NCBI GenBank assembly: GCA_003248965.1
Contig: QFQU01000005.1
Span: forward strand, 186,001-250,000
DNA length: 64,000 bases
Origin: Brevundimonas sp.
GTDB taxonomy: Bacteria > Pseudomonadota > Alphaproteobacteria > Caulobacterales > Caulobacteraceae
Direction: 5' to 3'
The notes under the pieces were generated by a model that was given only the letters and a program-made list of their open reading frames with translations, was not told where the DNA came from and searched no databases. A program made the position numbers and the translations under genes. Positions 45,667 to 54,358 of the stretch are shown piece after piece (position 1 is the first letter of the stretch; each line of letters starts with the position of its first letter).

Positions 45667-48590
45667 TGCCCGATAACGAATCCTCGGTCCCCTTGTACCG
45701 CGACATGAAGCCTGCTGGTCCGGTTGTGGACGCCGCAGCGGCCGAACGCCTGCTGGAGACCCTGATCCAGACCGCCGACGCGGACGGCTGGCGCGAAACC
45801 CTGGACACGGCCTGGCCCGCCCTGGCGCCCTTGGCGGGCGCTTCGCCCTATCTGGCCGGACTGATGCGTCGTCGTCCTGACCATCTGCGACGCCTGCTGG
45901 AGGCTGAAGCAGCTGATGGCCTGGAGCGGATTCTGCGCGAGACGGACGCACTGGACGGCCAGCCGGACGACGTGCGCGCCCCGCTGCGGGTGCTGAAGGC
46001 CGACCTGCACCTGTTGACGGCCCTGGCGGACACGGGCGGGGTCTGGGGGTTGGATCAGGTCACGGGCGCCCTGTCGCGGTTCGCCGACGCCGCCTGCCGC
46101 GCCGCCCTGCGCGCCGTCGCCGCCGAGCAGCGGGCCCGGGGACGGCTGATCGTCACGCCCGATGAGACGCGCGGCCCGATCCCCGGTCTGTTCGGCCTGG
46201 CCATGGGCAAGCACGGCGCCCACGAGCTGAACTATTCTTCGGACATCGACATCTCCCTGTTCTTCGAGCCGCGCCTGATGACCCTGGCTCTGCGCGACGA
46301 CGTGGAAATGCAGGATTTCGCCAATCGGATCGGCAAGGGGCTGGCGACCCTGCTCAGCGAACGAACGGCCGACGGCTATGTGTTCCGCGTCGATCTGCGG
46401 CTGCGGCCCGATCCGTCCTCGACCCCGCCGGTGGTCGCCGCCCCCATGGCCCTGGCCTATTACGAGAGCGTGGGCCAGAACTGGGAAAGGGCGGCCTTCA
46501 TCAAGGCCCGGCCGGTCCTGGGCGATGCGCGGGCCGCCGCGCGGTTCCTGAAGGCGCTGGTCCCCTTCGTCTGGCGCCGCAGTCTGGACTACGCCGCCGT
46601 CCTGGACATCCAGTCGATCAAGAAGCAGATCCACGTCCACAAGACCGGCGAGGGGCTGCAGGCGGCGGGCGCCAATCTGAAACTGGGACGCGGCGGCATC
46701 CGCGAGATCGAATTTTACGCCCAGACGCAGCAGCTGATCCTGGGCGGGCGCGATCCGGGGCTGCGGGCGGGCCGCACGCTGGAGGCGTTGCGGGCCCTGG
46801 CGGCGGCGGGCCATGTGCCGCAGGTCGTCGCCGAGGAGTTGTCGGCGGCCTATGTCGAGCTGCGCGGGCTGGAACACCGTGTCCAGATGCTGGATGACGA
46901 ACAGACGCACCGCTTGCCCGAGGACGACGGACGGCGCGCGGCGGTGGCGGCCCTGGCCGGCTGGGCGGATCTGAGCGCGTTCGACGACCATGTCGAGGCG
47001 CTGCTGGCCCGCGTCAACGCCCGCTATGGCGAACTGTTCGAGGGCGGGGAAGAGCTGGATTCCAGCTATGGCAGCCTGGTCTTCACCGGGGTCGAGAACG
47101 ATCCCGAGACCCTGGCAACCCTGACCCGGATGGGCTTCACCGAGGCGGCCTCGGTCGCGGACACCATCCGCAGCTGGCATCATGGGCGCATTCCCGCGAC
47201 CCGCACCGAACGCGGGCGCGAACTGTTCACCCGGCTGGCCCCGCGCCTGCTGGAGGCCCTGGCGCGGACGGGCGCGCCGGACGACGCGTTTCGCCGGTTC
47301 GCGGTCTTCTTCTCGGCTCTGGCGGCGGGGGTTCAGGTCCAGGCCCTGTTCCTGAACCAGCCCAAGCTGTTCGGGATGGTCCTGGGGGTCATGGCCTTCG
47401 CGCCGCGCCTGGCGCGCACCCTGGGCCGTCAGCCTGCGGCCCTGGACGGGGTGCTGGACGCCCGCTTCCTGACCGATCTGTCGGAAGAGAGCGGACTGAC
47501 CGAACAGATGATGCGGGAGGCCGGGGAGAGCGAGGATTTCGAGGGCGCCATGAACGCCGTGCGTCGTCTGCACCGAGAGCAGATGTTCCGCATCGGCATC
47601 CACGCCCTGACCGGTCGGGCCGGGCCGGAGGCGGCGGGGCGCGCCTACGCCGCCCTGGCCGACGCCGCCATGCGGACCCTGTCGCCGGCGGCCCTGGCCG
47701 AGACGGAGCGGCTGGGCGGCGCCTTTGCAGGGGCGGTGGCGGTGGTGGCGCTGGGCAAGGCCGGATCGCGAGAGATGACGGCGGGGTCCGACCTGGACCT
47801 GATGACCCTGTATGAGGCGCCGCCCGAGGCCCTGTCCGAGATCAAGGGCTGGAGCGCCGAGGTCTTCTACGCCCGCTTCACCCAGCGGCTGATCGCGGCC
47901 CTGTCGGCCCATACGGCCGAGGGCGGCCTTTACGAGGTGGACATGCGGTTGCGGCCGACCGGATCCAAGGGGCCGGTGTCGGTGCGGTTGAGCGCGTTCG
48001 AGGACTATTACGCCTCGGAGGCCGAGACCTGGGAGTTCATGGTCCTGACCCGCGCCCGGGTCGTCTGGGCCAGCGATCCGGCCTTCGGGGCGAAGGTGGC
48101 CGAGGGCATCGAGGCGGCGTTGCGGCGGCCGCGCCCCGGCGTCGATGTGGCCGACGACGTGCGCCGGATGCGCGCCCTGATGGACCGGGAGCGGCGGCCG
48201 CACGGCTTTTGGGATCTGAAACTGTCGCCGGGCGGACAGGTGGACGCCGAGTTCACGGCCCAGTTCCGTCAGTTGCAGGCCGCTGCGGCGGGCCGGCCCC
48301 TGACCCTGTCGACCCTGGAGGCCTTGTCCGGCGACCCGATCCTGGCCGAGGCCTGGCGGGTGCAGCAGCGGCTGGCGCATCTGCTGGCGGCGGCGTTCGA
48401 GGGGCGCGTCGATCCCGAGGTTGAGCCCGCTGTATTCCAGCTTCGCCTGGCCGAGGCCGCCGGCGCGCGGGATTTCGAGACGCTGAAGGTCGAACTGGGC
48501 GATCTGAGAACACGGGCGCGGCGCGCCTTCGAGCGCGCGACTTCACCTGCGGGCGACGGAGATTCGGAGCCGTCGCGTTCAATCTCCTGA
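45666..48590 (+). CDS. glnE: glutamine synthetase adenylyltransferase / adenylyl-removing enzyme
   Basis: A 974-residue two-headed enzyme that adenylylates and deadenylylates glutamine synthetase in response to PII. Both nucleotidyltransferase heads are visible: the N-terminal GMGKHGAHELNYSSDIDIS near residue 180, and the C-terminal ALGKAGSREMTAGSDLDLM near 695. Length is normal. It is coupled to the kinase by TGATG, an unexpected partner that may reflect simple co-transcription. Confidence 0.95.
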   Translation: MPDNESSVPLYRDMKPAGPVVDAAAAERLLETLIQTADADGWRETLDTAWPALAPLAGASPYLAGLMRRRPDHLRRLLEAEAADGLERILRETDALDGQPDDVRAPLRVLKADLHLLTALADTGGVWGLDQVTGALSRFADAACRAALRAVAAEQRARGRLIVTPDETRGPIPGLFGLAMGKHGAHELNYSSDIDISLFFEPRLMTLALRDDVEMQDFANRIGKGLATLLSERTADGYVFRVDLRLRPDPSSTPPVVAAPMALAYYESVGQNWERAAFIKARPVLGDARAAARFLKALVPFVWRRSLDYAAVLDIQSIKKQIHVHKTGEGLQAAGANLKLGRGGIREIEFYAQTQQLILGGRDPGLRAGRTLEALRALAAAGHVPQVVAEELSAAYVELRGLEHRVQMLDDEQTHRLPEDDGRRAAVAALAGWADLSAFDDHVEALLARVNARYGELFEGGEELDSSYGSLVFTGVENDPETLATLTRMGFTEAASVADTIRSWHHGRIPATRTERGRELFTRLAPRLLEALARTGAPDDAFRRFAVFFSALAAGVQVQALFLNQPKLFGMVLGVMAFAPRLARTLGRQPAALDGVLDARFLTDLSEESGLTEQMMREAGESEDFEGAMNAVRRLHREQMFRIGIHALTGRAGPEAAGRAYAALADAAMRTLSPAALAETERLGGAFAGAVAVVALGKAGSREMTAGSDLDLMTLYEAPPEALSEIKGWSAEVFYARFTQRLIAALSAHTAEGGLYEVDMRLRPTGSKGPVSVRLSAFEDYYASEAETWEFMVLTRARVVWASDPAFGAKVAEGIEAALRRPRPGVDVADDVRRMRALMDRERRPHGFWDLKLSPGGQVDAEFTAQFRQLQAAAAGRPLTLSTLEALSGDPILAEAWRVQQRLAHLLAAAFEGRVDPEVEPAVFQLRLAEAAGARDFETLKVELGDLRTRARRAFERATSPAGDGDSEPSRSIS

Positions 48591-48601
48591 CAGGGCGTCA
48601 T

Positions 48602-48619
48602 GGGGCGCAATCTCGCCCC
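48602..48619 (+). promoter_or_regulatory. hairpin just before the EF-hand gene ribosome site
   Basis: GGGGCG and CGCCCC pair around six bases, ending two bases before AAGGAG (48621-48626). It may end glnE transcription weakly or shape access to the ribosome site. Confidence 0.4.
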
Positions 48620-48632
48620 TAAGGAGATCGAG

Positions 48633-49241
48633 ATGAGACTGACCTTCACCGCAGGCCTGGGCGCCGTCGCCCTGGCCGCCCTCGCCGGGGCCGCCACGGC
48701 CCAGACCCCGCCTGCGCCGCCAGCCGCCGCCATGGCCGCGCCGCATCACGCTCGACACGCGCAAGCCGCACCTCAGACACGGGCGGCCTATGTCGATGCG
48801 CGGGTGGCCCGACTGACTGCTCTGGATGCGAATCACGACGGCGTCATCAGCGTCGAAGAGCGACGCGCTGGACAGGCGGCGCATCGTGCGAGCTGGATCG
48901 ACGCCCGCTTCGCCAAGATGGACGCCAACGGCGACGGCATGATCAGCCGGGCCGAGTTCGACGCCGCCGCAGCCGTCCAGCCCCAGCGTGGCGCGGGTAT
49001 GGGCCGGCATGGTCGTCATGATCGTCCGGGCGCCGAACGTCAGGCGGGCCCCATCGTGATTTCGGACGTGGCGGCCAAGCTGGGTCAACGGTTCGACGCG
49101 ATGGATTCCAACCGTGACGGGGTGATTTCGCCCGAGGAACGCAGAGCCGCCCGCGCCGCCCATCGCGCGGAACGCCCGGCGCGTCGCGCGTCGCCGCCGG
49201 CGGCGCCACAAGCCGCTTCCCCGGCTCCGACTTCGGAGTAA
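48633..49241 (+). CDS. secreted EF-hand calcium-binding protein
   Basis: 202 residues. A signal peptide (LTFTAGLGAVALAALAGAATA) leads to three EF-hand loops: DANHDGVISVEE, DANGDGMISRAE and DSNRDGVISPEE, each with the D-x-(D/N)-x-D-G pattern. The ends are rich in Ala, Pro and His. The protein is probably periplasmic. AAGGAG lies seven bases before the ATG. An ECF sigma gene follows 66 bases later on the same strand. Confidence 0.85.
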   Translation: MRLTFTAGLGAVALAALAGAATAQTPPAPPAAAMAAPHHARHAQAAPQTRAAYVDARVARLTALDANHDGVISVEERRAGQAAHRASWIDARFAKMDANGDGMISRAEFDAAAAVQPQRGAGMGRHGRHDRPGAERQAGPIVISDVAAKLGQRFDAMDSNRDGVISPEERRAARAAHRAERPARRASPPAAPQAASPAPTSE

Positions 49242-49307
49242 GAACGGTGTCGGGGTCGGCCGTCATGAACGCATCGGTCCCTTTCGTCAGTTGCGGAAGA
49301 GGCGGAT

Positions 49308-49889
49308 TTGGTCGCGACGGTCGACCCCGACGAGGATCTGGTGCGGCGCGTGGGGCAGGGCGACCCCACGGCGACGCAGACCCTTGTCGCGCGCAAGCTG
49401 CCGCGCGTCCTGGCCCTGGCCCAGCGGATGCTGGGCGATCCGGTCGAGGCCGAGGATGTGGCGCAGGAGGCCATGCTGAAGGCCTGGCGACAGGCGCCGA
49501 AATGGACGCCGGGTCAGGCGCGCTTCGATACCTGGCTGCACAGGGTGGCGTTGAACCTGTGTTACGATCGGCTGAGACGGCGGCGCGAAATCCCCACGGA
49601 GACGCCGCCGGATCGGCCCGACGACGGGCCGGCCCCAGATCGCGGCCTGCTGGCGGCGGAGACGGGCGCGCGCGTGGACGCGGCCCTTCGGCGCCTGCCC
49701 GACCGCCAGCGCGAGGCCATCGTGCTGTGCCACTATCAGGACCTGTCCAATATCGAGGCGGCGTCCGTCATGGAAATCAGCGTCGAGGCGCTGGAGAGTT
49801 TGCTGTCGCGGGGACGGCGCACCTTGCGCCAGAGCCTGGCGGACCTGTCGCCCCGTTCCGGCGGGCGATCTGAAGGAGACGGACGATGA
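49308..49889 (+). CDS. ECF-type sigma factor
   Basis: 193 residues. Region 2 is clear (ALAQRMLGDPVEAEDVAQEA, FDTWLHRVALNLCYDRLR) and region 4 has an HTH (LPDRQREAIVLCHYQDLSNI, EAASVMEISVEALESLLSRG). The start is TTG 49308 with GAGGCGG upstream. It overlaps the next gene by ATGA. It should control envelope or metal-related genes together with the two genes after it. Confidence 0.92.
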   Translation: MVATVDPDEDLVRRVGQGDPTATQTLVARKLPRVLALAQRMLGDPVEAEDVAQEAMLKAWRQAPKWTPGQARFDTWLHRVALNLCYDRLRRRREIPTETPPDRPDDGPAPDRGLLAAETGARVDAALRRLPDRQREAIVLCHYQDLSNIEAASVMEISVEALESLLSRGRRTLRQSLADLSPRSGGRSEGDGR

Positions 49890-50293
49890 GGATCGAGCGG
49901 CTGCAAGCCCTGGCCGAGGCCTATGGCGGCGACCTGCGGCGCTGGCCGGCGGACCAGCGCGCCTTCGCCGAAAGCCTGGTCGCGGCCGATCCGGCGGCGC
50001 GGGTCCTGTTGGATGAGGCGGCGGCGCTGGACGCGCTGCTGGACGCTTCACCGTCCGTCGCGCCTTCGGCCGATCTGACGGCGCGGGTCCTGAGGGCCGC
50101 GCCGGGCGCACGGGCGAAGAGCCGGCCGCGCCGCGCCGTCTGGTTTCTGGGCGCCGGTTGGGCGGCGGCGGCCTGTGCGGGCGTGGTCGCGGGCGTCGGC
50201 CTGACCCGTCAAATGAGCGCAGACGCACGGGCCGATGCGGTCCTCTATCAGGCGACGCTGAGCGGCGTGGACGACACCGAGGTTCTGGGATGA
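49886..50293 (+). CDS. probable membrane anti-sigma factor
   Basis: 135 residues. A cytoplasmic helical N-terminal part (RIERLQALAEAYGGDLRRWP, FAESLVAADPAARVLLDEAA) is followed by one membrane helix around 84-106 and a short periplasmic tail. No zinc-binding HxxxCxxC motif is present. The role is inferred from its overlap with the sigma gene upstream (ATGA) and the sensor gene downstream (ATGA). Confidence 0.7.
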   Translation: MRIERLQALAEAYGGDLRRWPADQRAFAESLVAADPAARVLLDEAAALDALLDASPSVAPSADLTARVLRAAPGARAKSRPRRAVWFLGAGWAAAACAGVVAGVGLTRQMSADARADAVLYQATLSGVDDTEVLG

Positions 50294-50802
50294 ATTCAAG
50301 AACGCTGAAAATCGCTCTGGCGGTGTCGGTCGGGCTGAACCTGTTCGCCGTGGGCGGCGGCGCGGCCTATCTGATCAGCCGCGAAAGGATCGAACGCCGG
50401 CTGGACGATCAGCGGCGAGCGGGCCGCGAGGGGCCGTTGCGCGAAGTGCTGCAGACGCTGGATCCCGCGACGCGCGACCGCGTCCGCACCGCTTTGCGCG
50501 CCTCGGCCCTGGCGGCGCGACCCGATTTCGAAGCGGCGCGGGCGGCGCGACGCGAGGCCATCGCCGCCGCCGGCGCGCCGACGCTGGACCCAACCCGGGT
50601 CGACGCCCTGCTGGTGCAGTCGCGGGCCGCCGAGATGCGCGGACGCGCGCGGATCGAGGCCGGGGCCGTCACGGTTCTGGCCACCCTGAGTCCCGAGGAT
50701 CGAAAGGCGCTGGCTCCCTTGCTGCAACGTCGCAGCGACGCCCGCCGGGCCGCCGCGCATCATGGTGATGAAGCCCAGCGGCCGGCAGAGGCCCGTCCGT
50801 AA
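50290..50802 (+). CDS. periplasmic heavy-metal-sensor-like protein (CnrX/ZraP type)
   Basis: 170 residues. An N-terminal anchor (LKIALAVSVGLNLFAVGGGAAYLI) precedes a four-helix, Arg/Ala-rich periplasmic domain like those of CnrX, CpxP or ZraP proteins. Metal ligands are not evident apart from HH near the end. It would sit outside the membrane and pass a signal to the anti-sigma protein. It overlaps the preceding gene by ATGA. Confidence 0.7.
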   Translation: MNSRTLKIALAVSVGLNLFAVGGGAAYLISRERIERRLDDQRRAGREGPLREVLQTLDPATRDRVRTALRASALAARPDFEAARAARREAIAAAGAPTLDPTRVDALLVQSRAAEMRGRARIEAGAVTVLATLSPEDRKALAPLLQRRSDARRAAAHHGDEAQRPAEARP

Positions 50803-50806
50803 ACGA

Positions 50807-51484
50807 TCAGCCTGCCCTGGCGCGGAAGTCGGCCACGGCCTGAACCGCCGCGCGAACCGAGGCCTCGATGGCGGCCCAGTCGCCGGCCTTGACGGCCGCG
50901 TCGGTCACAAGTTTCGAGCCCATGCCCGCCGCCACGATGCCGGCGCCGAACCATTTGGCGATGGAGGCCTCGTCCGGATCGACGCCGCCCGTCGGCATGA
51001 TCTTGACCCAGGGCATCGGCCCCTTGACCGCCTTGACGAAGTCCGGCCCGCCGACCGACGAGCCGGGGAACAGTTTGACGATGTCGCAGCCCAGCTCGTG
51101 CGCCTCGCCGATGTCGGTCACCGAGCCGCAGCCGGGGAAATAGGCGACCATGCGGCGGTTGCAGACCCTGGCCACCTCGGGGACCAGGCAGGGGCTGACC
51201 ACAAAACGCGCGCCCCGGTTCAGATACAGGGCGGCGGTGCCGCTATCGACGACCGAACCGATGCCCAGCACCACATCAGGGTCGGTCTTGATCAGTTCGC
51301 GATTGATCTCGCCGAACAGGTCGCAGGCGAAATCGCCGCGATTGGTGAACTCCACTACCGGCGCGCCGCCCCGCGCGCAGGCGCGGATGACGTTCAGGCT
51401 GACCTCCGGATCGGGGTGATAGAAGACCGGGCACACGCCCTGGGTTTGAAGCGCCTGAAGCACGCTGACGCGGTCGTGGGCCAT
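50807..51484 (-). CDS. eda: KDPG aldolase family (2-dehydro-3-deoxy-6-phosphogluconate aldolase)
   Basis: A 225-residue class I aldolase that splits KDPG to pyruvate and glyceraldehyde-3-phosphate. The catalytic residues fit: E45 in VVEFTNRG and the Schiff-base lysine K137 in CDIVKLFPGS. GCGSVTDIGEAHELG and IMPTGGVDPDEA complete the barrel. The ATG at 51484 starts MAHDRVSVLQAL. It completes the Entner-Doudoroff route encoded by the operon at 57.7-62.7 kb. A related family acts on 4-hydroxy-2-oxoglutarate, so the exact substrate is slightly open. Confidence 0.85.
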   Translation of the reverse strand: MAHDRVSVLQALQTQGVCPVFYHPDPEVSLNVIRACARGGAPVVEFTNRGDFACDLFGEINRELIKTDPDVVLGIGSVVDSGTAALYLNRGARFVVSPCLVPEVARVCNRRMVAYFPGCGSVTDIGEAHELGCDIVKLFPGSSVGGPDFVKAVKGPMPWVKIMPTGGVDPDEASIAKWFGAGIVAAGMGSKLVTDAAVKAGDWAAIEASVRAAVQAVADFRARAG

Positions 51485-51623
51485 GATCTGTCTCCTGGCC
51501 CGAGGGCGGGCCGTTTTCGCGTTCTGCTTATCGCAGCGAAGGTCGGATGCCAAAGCCCGGCGTCGCCGCCACATCGCGCGGCGGAAGCAAACATTGTTTC
51601 ATTGCGGGCGACGGGTTGCGGAC

Positions 51624-51637
51624 TTGATCAGGGTCAA
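51624..51637 (+). promoter_or_regulatory. FNR/FixK-type box upstream of the GNAT gene
   Basis: TTGATCAGGGTCAA is a near-perfect FNR/FixK dyad (TTG-N8-CAA with TTGAT in one half), about 47 bases before the GNAT start. It implies control by a CRP/FNR-family regulator responding to low oxygen. Confidence 0.6.
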
Positions 51638-51683
51638 TGCGCCGGCGAAGCCCCCGCGCGACACACCGATCAAGGAGATCGCC

Positions 51684-52196
51684 ATGACCATTCTCGACCG
51701 CGAACGGCTCGTCACCCGCACGGGAAGGGCGCTGGAGCTTCGACCGGCGCAGCCTGACGATGAACGGGCCTTGGCCGCCTTCTTCGCCAAGGTGACGCCC
51801 GAAGACATGCGTTTTCGCTTCCTGTCGACGCGACGCACGCCGGGGCACGATCAACTGCTGGCGCTGATCCAGGGGCCGAACGCACATGGCGCCAGCCTGA
51901 TCGCATGGAACGAGGATGGAACGGTGGCGGCCACGGCCGTGCTGGCCGGCGATGCGGCCGGCGAACGCGCCGAGGCGGCCATTCTCCTGCGCGGCGATCT
52001 GAAGGGGCAGGGCATCGGCTGGACCCTGCTGGAACGACTGGTCGCGGAGGCGCGCAGCCAAGGTTACGCCGTGGTGGAATCGCTGGAGGATCGGGCCAAC
52101 CATGGCGCGCTTCAGGTCGAGAACGACATGGGATTCGATGCGGCGCCCCTGGAAGAGGAGCCGACCCTGGTCTGGGTCAGCAAGCGGCTGCGCTGA
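51684..52196 (+). CDS. GNAT-family acetyltransferase, Pat-like
   Basis: 170 residues. RPAQPDDERALAAFFAKV then TPEDMRFRFLS resembles the start of the GNAT domain in protein lysine acetyltransferases of the Pat type. The acetyl-CoA loop is LKGQGIGWTLLERLVAEARS. The C-terminal part (VENDMGFDAAPLEEEPTLVW) is also typical. It lacks the large NDP-forming acyl-CoA synthetase domain of full Pat. AAGGAG lies seven bases before the ATG. The FNR-type box upstream suggests oxygen-dependent expression. Confidence 0.8.
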   Translation: MTILDRERLVTRTGRALELRPAQPDDERALAAFFAKVTPEDMRFRFLSTRRTPGHDQLLALIQGPNAHGASLIAWNEDGTVAATAVLAGDAAGERAEAAILLRGDLKGQGIGWTLLERLVAEARSQGYAVVESLEDRANHGALQVENDMGFDAAPLEEEPTLVWVSKRLR

Positions 52197-52273
52197 CCAT
52201 GGCGGACAAATCCGGCTCGGCTTGCGGGCCGCCATCGGCTAGAAGCCCGGCTGACCGCCAGGGAGCTTGCGCC

Positions 52274-52531
52274 ATGATGACCGCCATCTTCGTCTTCATC
52301 AAAACAGAGCCCGGCTACGCCAACGACGTGGCCGCCGACATCGTGGACAATGTCGAGAATGTCTCGGAGGTCTATTCCACCTCGGGCCAGCACGATCTTC
52401 TGGCCAAGTTCAACCTGCCGCGCGACGCCGACATCGGGACCTTCGTGACCAAACAGGTGCAGACGCGGCCGCATATCCGCGACACCTTCACCGTCATCAC
52501 CTTCTCGCCCTTCCTGCCTAAACGAGCCTAG
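52274..52531 (+). CDS. stand-alone Lrp/AsnC ligand-binding (RAM) domain protein
   Basis: An 85-residue protein equal to the C-terminal RAM domain of Lrp/AsnC regulators without the DNA-binding HTH (IFVFIKTEPGYANDVAAD, YSTSGQHDLLAKFNLP). Such proteins form oligomers that bind amino acids. Two adjacent ATG codons (52274, 52277) are possible starts. It is convergent with the membrane protein gene, their stop codons overlapping. Confidence 0.85.
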   Translation: MMTAIFVFIKTEPGYANDVAADIVDNVENVSEVYSTSGQHDLLAKFNLPRDADIGTFVTKQVQTRPHIRDTFTVITFSPFLPKRA

Positions 52532-53043
52532 GATTTGGCGGCGGGTCGGGCCCGGCGCTTGACGGCGTCCTTGCGCTCTTCCGCCTCGTCGTCGTCGCCG
52601 ACCTTTTCCTCGACCGAGGCCGAGAAGCGCTGGAAGGCGCCCAGTCCCACCAGAACCAGGACGGCCGCGATCAGCAGGGCGGTCGGATAGACCAGCAGGG
52701 CCACATCCTCTCGCGCCGTCTTGAACACCACCACGAGGGCCTCCAGGAACAGGGCGATGACGATGGTGGAGAGGAATTTCGTCAGGCTGCGTCGGGCCTC
52801 GGACGCGCTACGGCGCTCGGATCCGCGCCGCACTTCATCCTCGAAGATGTATTTGGCCACGTCGAAAACGGCGATGGCGACGATGACATAGCCCAGAACG
52901 TCCAGAACCGCGTCGGCGCCGGAGTGGTCGGGACGGCCGATGCCCTGCAGGGCGTCCTTGACCCCGAACCCGACCAGGGCGGCCGCCGCCAAAAGCAGCA
53001 CCAGGCTGGCGGCGCCGAAGACTAGGCGGGTCAGATAGGTCAT
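52528..53043 (-). CDS. unknown membrane protein
   Basis: 171 residues with four hydrophobic segments (about 5-25, 45-65, 87-107 and 112-132), and a charged C-terminal tail with DDDEAEERKDAVKRR. Not recognised beyond general similarity to small alphaproteobacterial membrane proteins. It is divergent from the acyl-CoA dehydrogenase gene and convergent with the RAM-domain gene. Confidence 0.65.
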   Translation of the reverse strand: MTYLTRLVFGAASLVLLLAAAALVGFGVKDALQGIGRPDHSGADAVLDVLGYVIVAIAVFDVAKYIFEDEVRRGSERRSASEARRSLTKFLSTIVIALFLEALVVVFKTAREDVALLVYPTALLIAAVLVLVGLGAFQRFSASVEEKVGDDDEAEERKDAVKRRARPAAKS

Positions 53044-53170
53044 CGAAAGCCCCTTGAGTTCAGCGCACCAACGCACGAACGGCGAAGCTGTTGCCACGTG
53101 CAGAAGACCGTAGCCAATCGAAACGCATCTGCTAACGTGGCGCGCAGAGGAAACGCGGGGAACACGCGAC

Positions 53171-54355
53171 ATGACCGATCTGGACGCTTTCCGCGCCGAG
53201 ACGCGCGCCTGGCTGGAGGCCAACTGTCCGCCCGAGGTGCGCGGGCCGATGCGGTCAGAGGCCGACATGATCTGGGGCGGACGCGACGCCGTCTTCGCCA
53301 CCCCCGGCCACAAGCTTTGGCTGGAACGGATGGGCGCGCGCGGCTGGACCGCCCCGGAATGGCCTGTCGAATACGGCGGCGGGGGGTTGAGCCGAGAAGA
53401 GGCCAAGGTGCTGGCCTCCGAACTGCGCCGCATCAAGGCCCAGCCCGCGCTTAACAGTTTCGGCGTCTGGATGCTGGGGCCGGCGCTTTTGGCCTTCGGG
53501 ACCGAGGCGCAGAAGAAGCGGTTCCTGCCCGAGATCGTGCGCGGCGAAATCCGCTGGTGCCAGGGCTATTCCGAGCCGGGCGCCGGTTCGGACCTGGCCT
53601 CGATCCAGACCCGCGCCGAGGATCGCGGCGACCACTGGATCGTCAACGGCCAGAAGATCTGGACCTCCTACGCCGACAGGGCCGACTGGATCTTCTGTCT
53701 GGTGCGCACCGATCCCGAGGCGCCCAAGCATCTGGGCATCAGCTTTGTCCTGTTCGACATGCGGACGCCCGGCGTGACCACGCGGCCGATCACCCTGATC
53801 AGCGGCAAGTCGCCCTTCTGCGAGACCTTCTTTGACGATGTGCGCGTGGAGAAGGAGAATTTGGTCGGCACGCTGAACCGGGGCTGGGACGTGGCCAAGC
53901 ATCTGCTGGCGCACGAGCGCACCATGATCGGCGCCATGGGCGAGGTCGCGGGCGGCCGCCCGGTCGGCCAGGTGGCGCTGGACGCCGTCGGCGCGACCGA
54001 GGACGGGCGTCTGGACGAGCCGATGCTGCGCGCGCGCATCGCCGAACTGGAGGTCGATCAGGCGGCCTTCCGTCTGGCGATGGAGCGGGTTGGCGATCAG
54101 GTGAAGGCCAAACAGGCGCACCCCGCCATCGCCTCCATGCTGAAATACTATGGGTCGGAACTGAACAAGCGGCGTCACGAACTGCTGATGGCGGCCGGCG
54201 GCGCCGATGCGCTGGAGTGGGAGAGCGAGCGTTCGCGCGGCGGCTCCACCGCCCGCGACTGGCTGCGCACCAAGGCCAACTCCATCGAAGGCGGCACCAG
54301 CGAGGTCCAGCTGAACATCATCGCCAAACATCTGCTGCAACTGCCGGGAGCCTGA
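53171..54355 (+). CDS. acyl-CoA dehydrogenase
   Basis: A 394-residue FAD-dependent enzyme. It has the substrate/FAD motif CQGYSEPGAGSDLASIQT, NGQKIWTSYADRADWIF, and a C-terminal EGGTSEVQLNIIAKHLLQLP. These residues fit the FadE-type family of longer acyl-CoA dehydrogenases. It is followed three bases later by a second member of the family, so the two may form a hetero-oligomer. Chain length and substrate are unknown. Confidence 0.92.
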   Translation: MTDLDAFRAETRAWLEANCPPEVRGPMRSEADMIWGGRDAVFATPGHKLWLERMGARGWTAPEWPVEYGGGGLSREEAKVLASELRRIKAQPALNSFGVWMLGPALLAFGTEAQKKRFLPEIVRGEIRWCQGYSEPGAGSDLASIQTRAEDRGDHWIVNGQKIWTSYADRADWIFCLVRTDPEAPKHLGISFVLFDMRTPGVTTRPITLISGKSPFCETFFDDVRVEKENLVGTLNRGWDVAKHLLAHERTMIGAMGEVAGGRPVGQVALDAVGATEDGRLDEPMLRARIAELEVDQAAFRLAMERVGDQVKAKQAHPAIASMLKYYGSELNKRRHELLMAAGGADALEWESERSRGGSTARDWLRTKANSIEGGTSEVQLNIIAKHLLQLPGA

Positions 54356-54358
54356 ACC

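Noticed and set aside
43498..45951. Very long minus-strand frame (817 residues) opposite the two-component genes
   Set aside because: It mirrors the codon bias of the real + strand genes; the translation is rich in Arg, Gln, His and Gly with no family match.
45597..48380. Very long minus-strand frame (927 residues) opposite glnE
   Set aside because: Antisense shadow of glnE; no recognisable domain.
53044..53170. ECF-type (GGAAC...CGTT) promoter before the acyl-CoA dehydrogenase genes
   Set aside because: GGAAC occurs, but no matching -10 at the right spacing was found.
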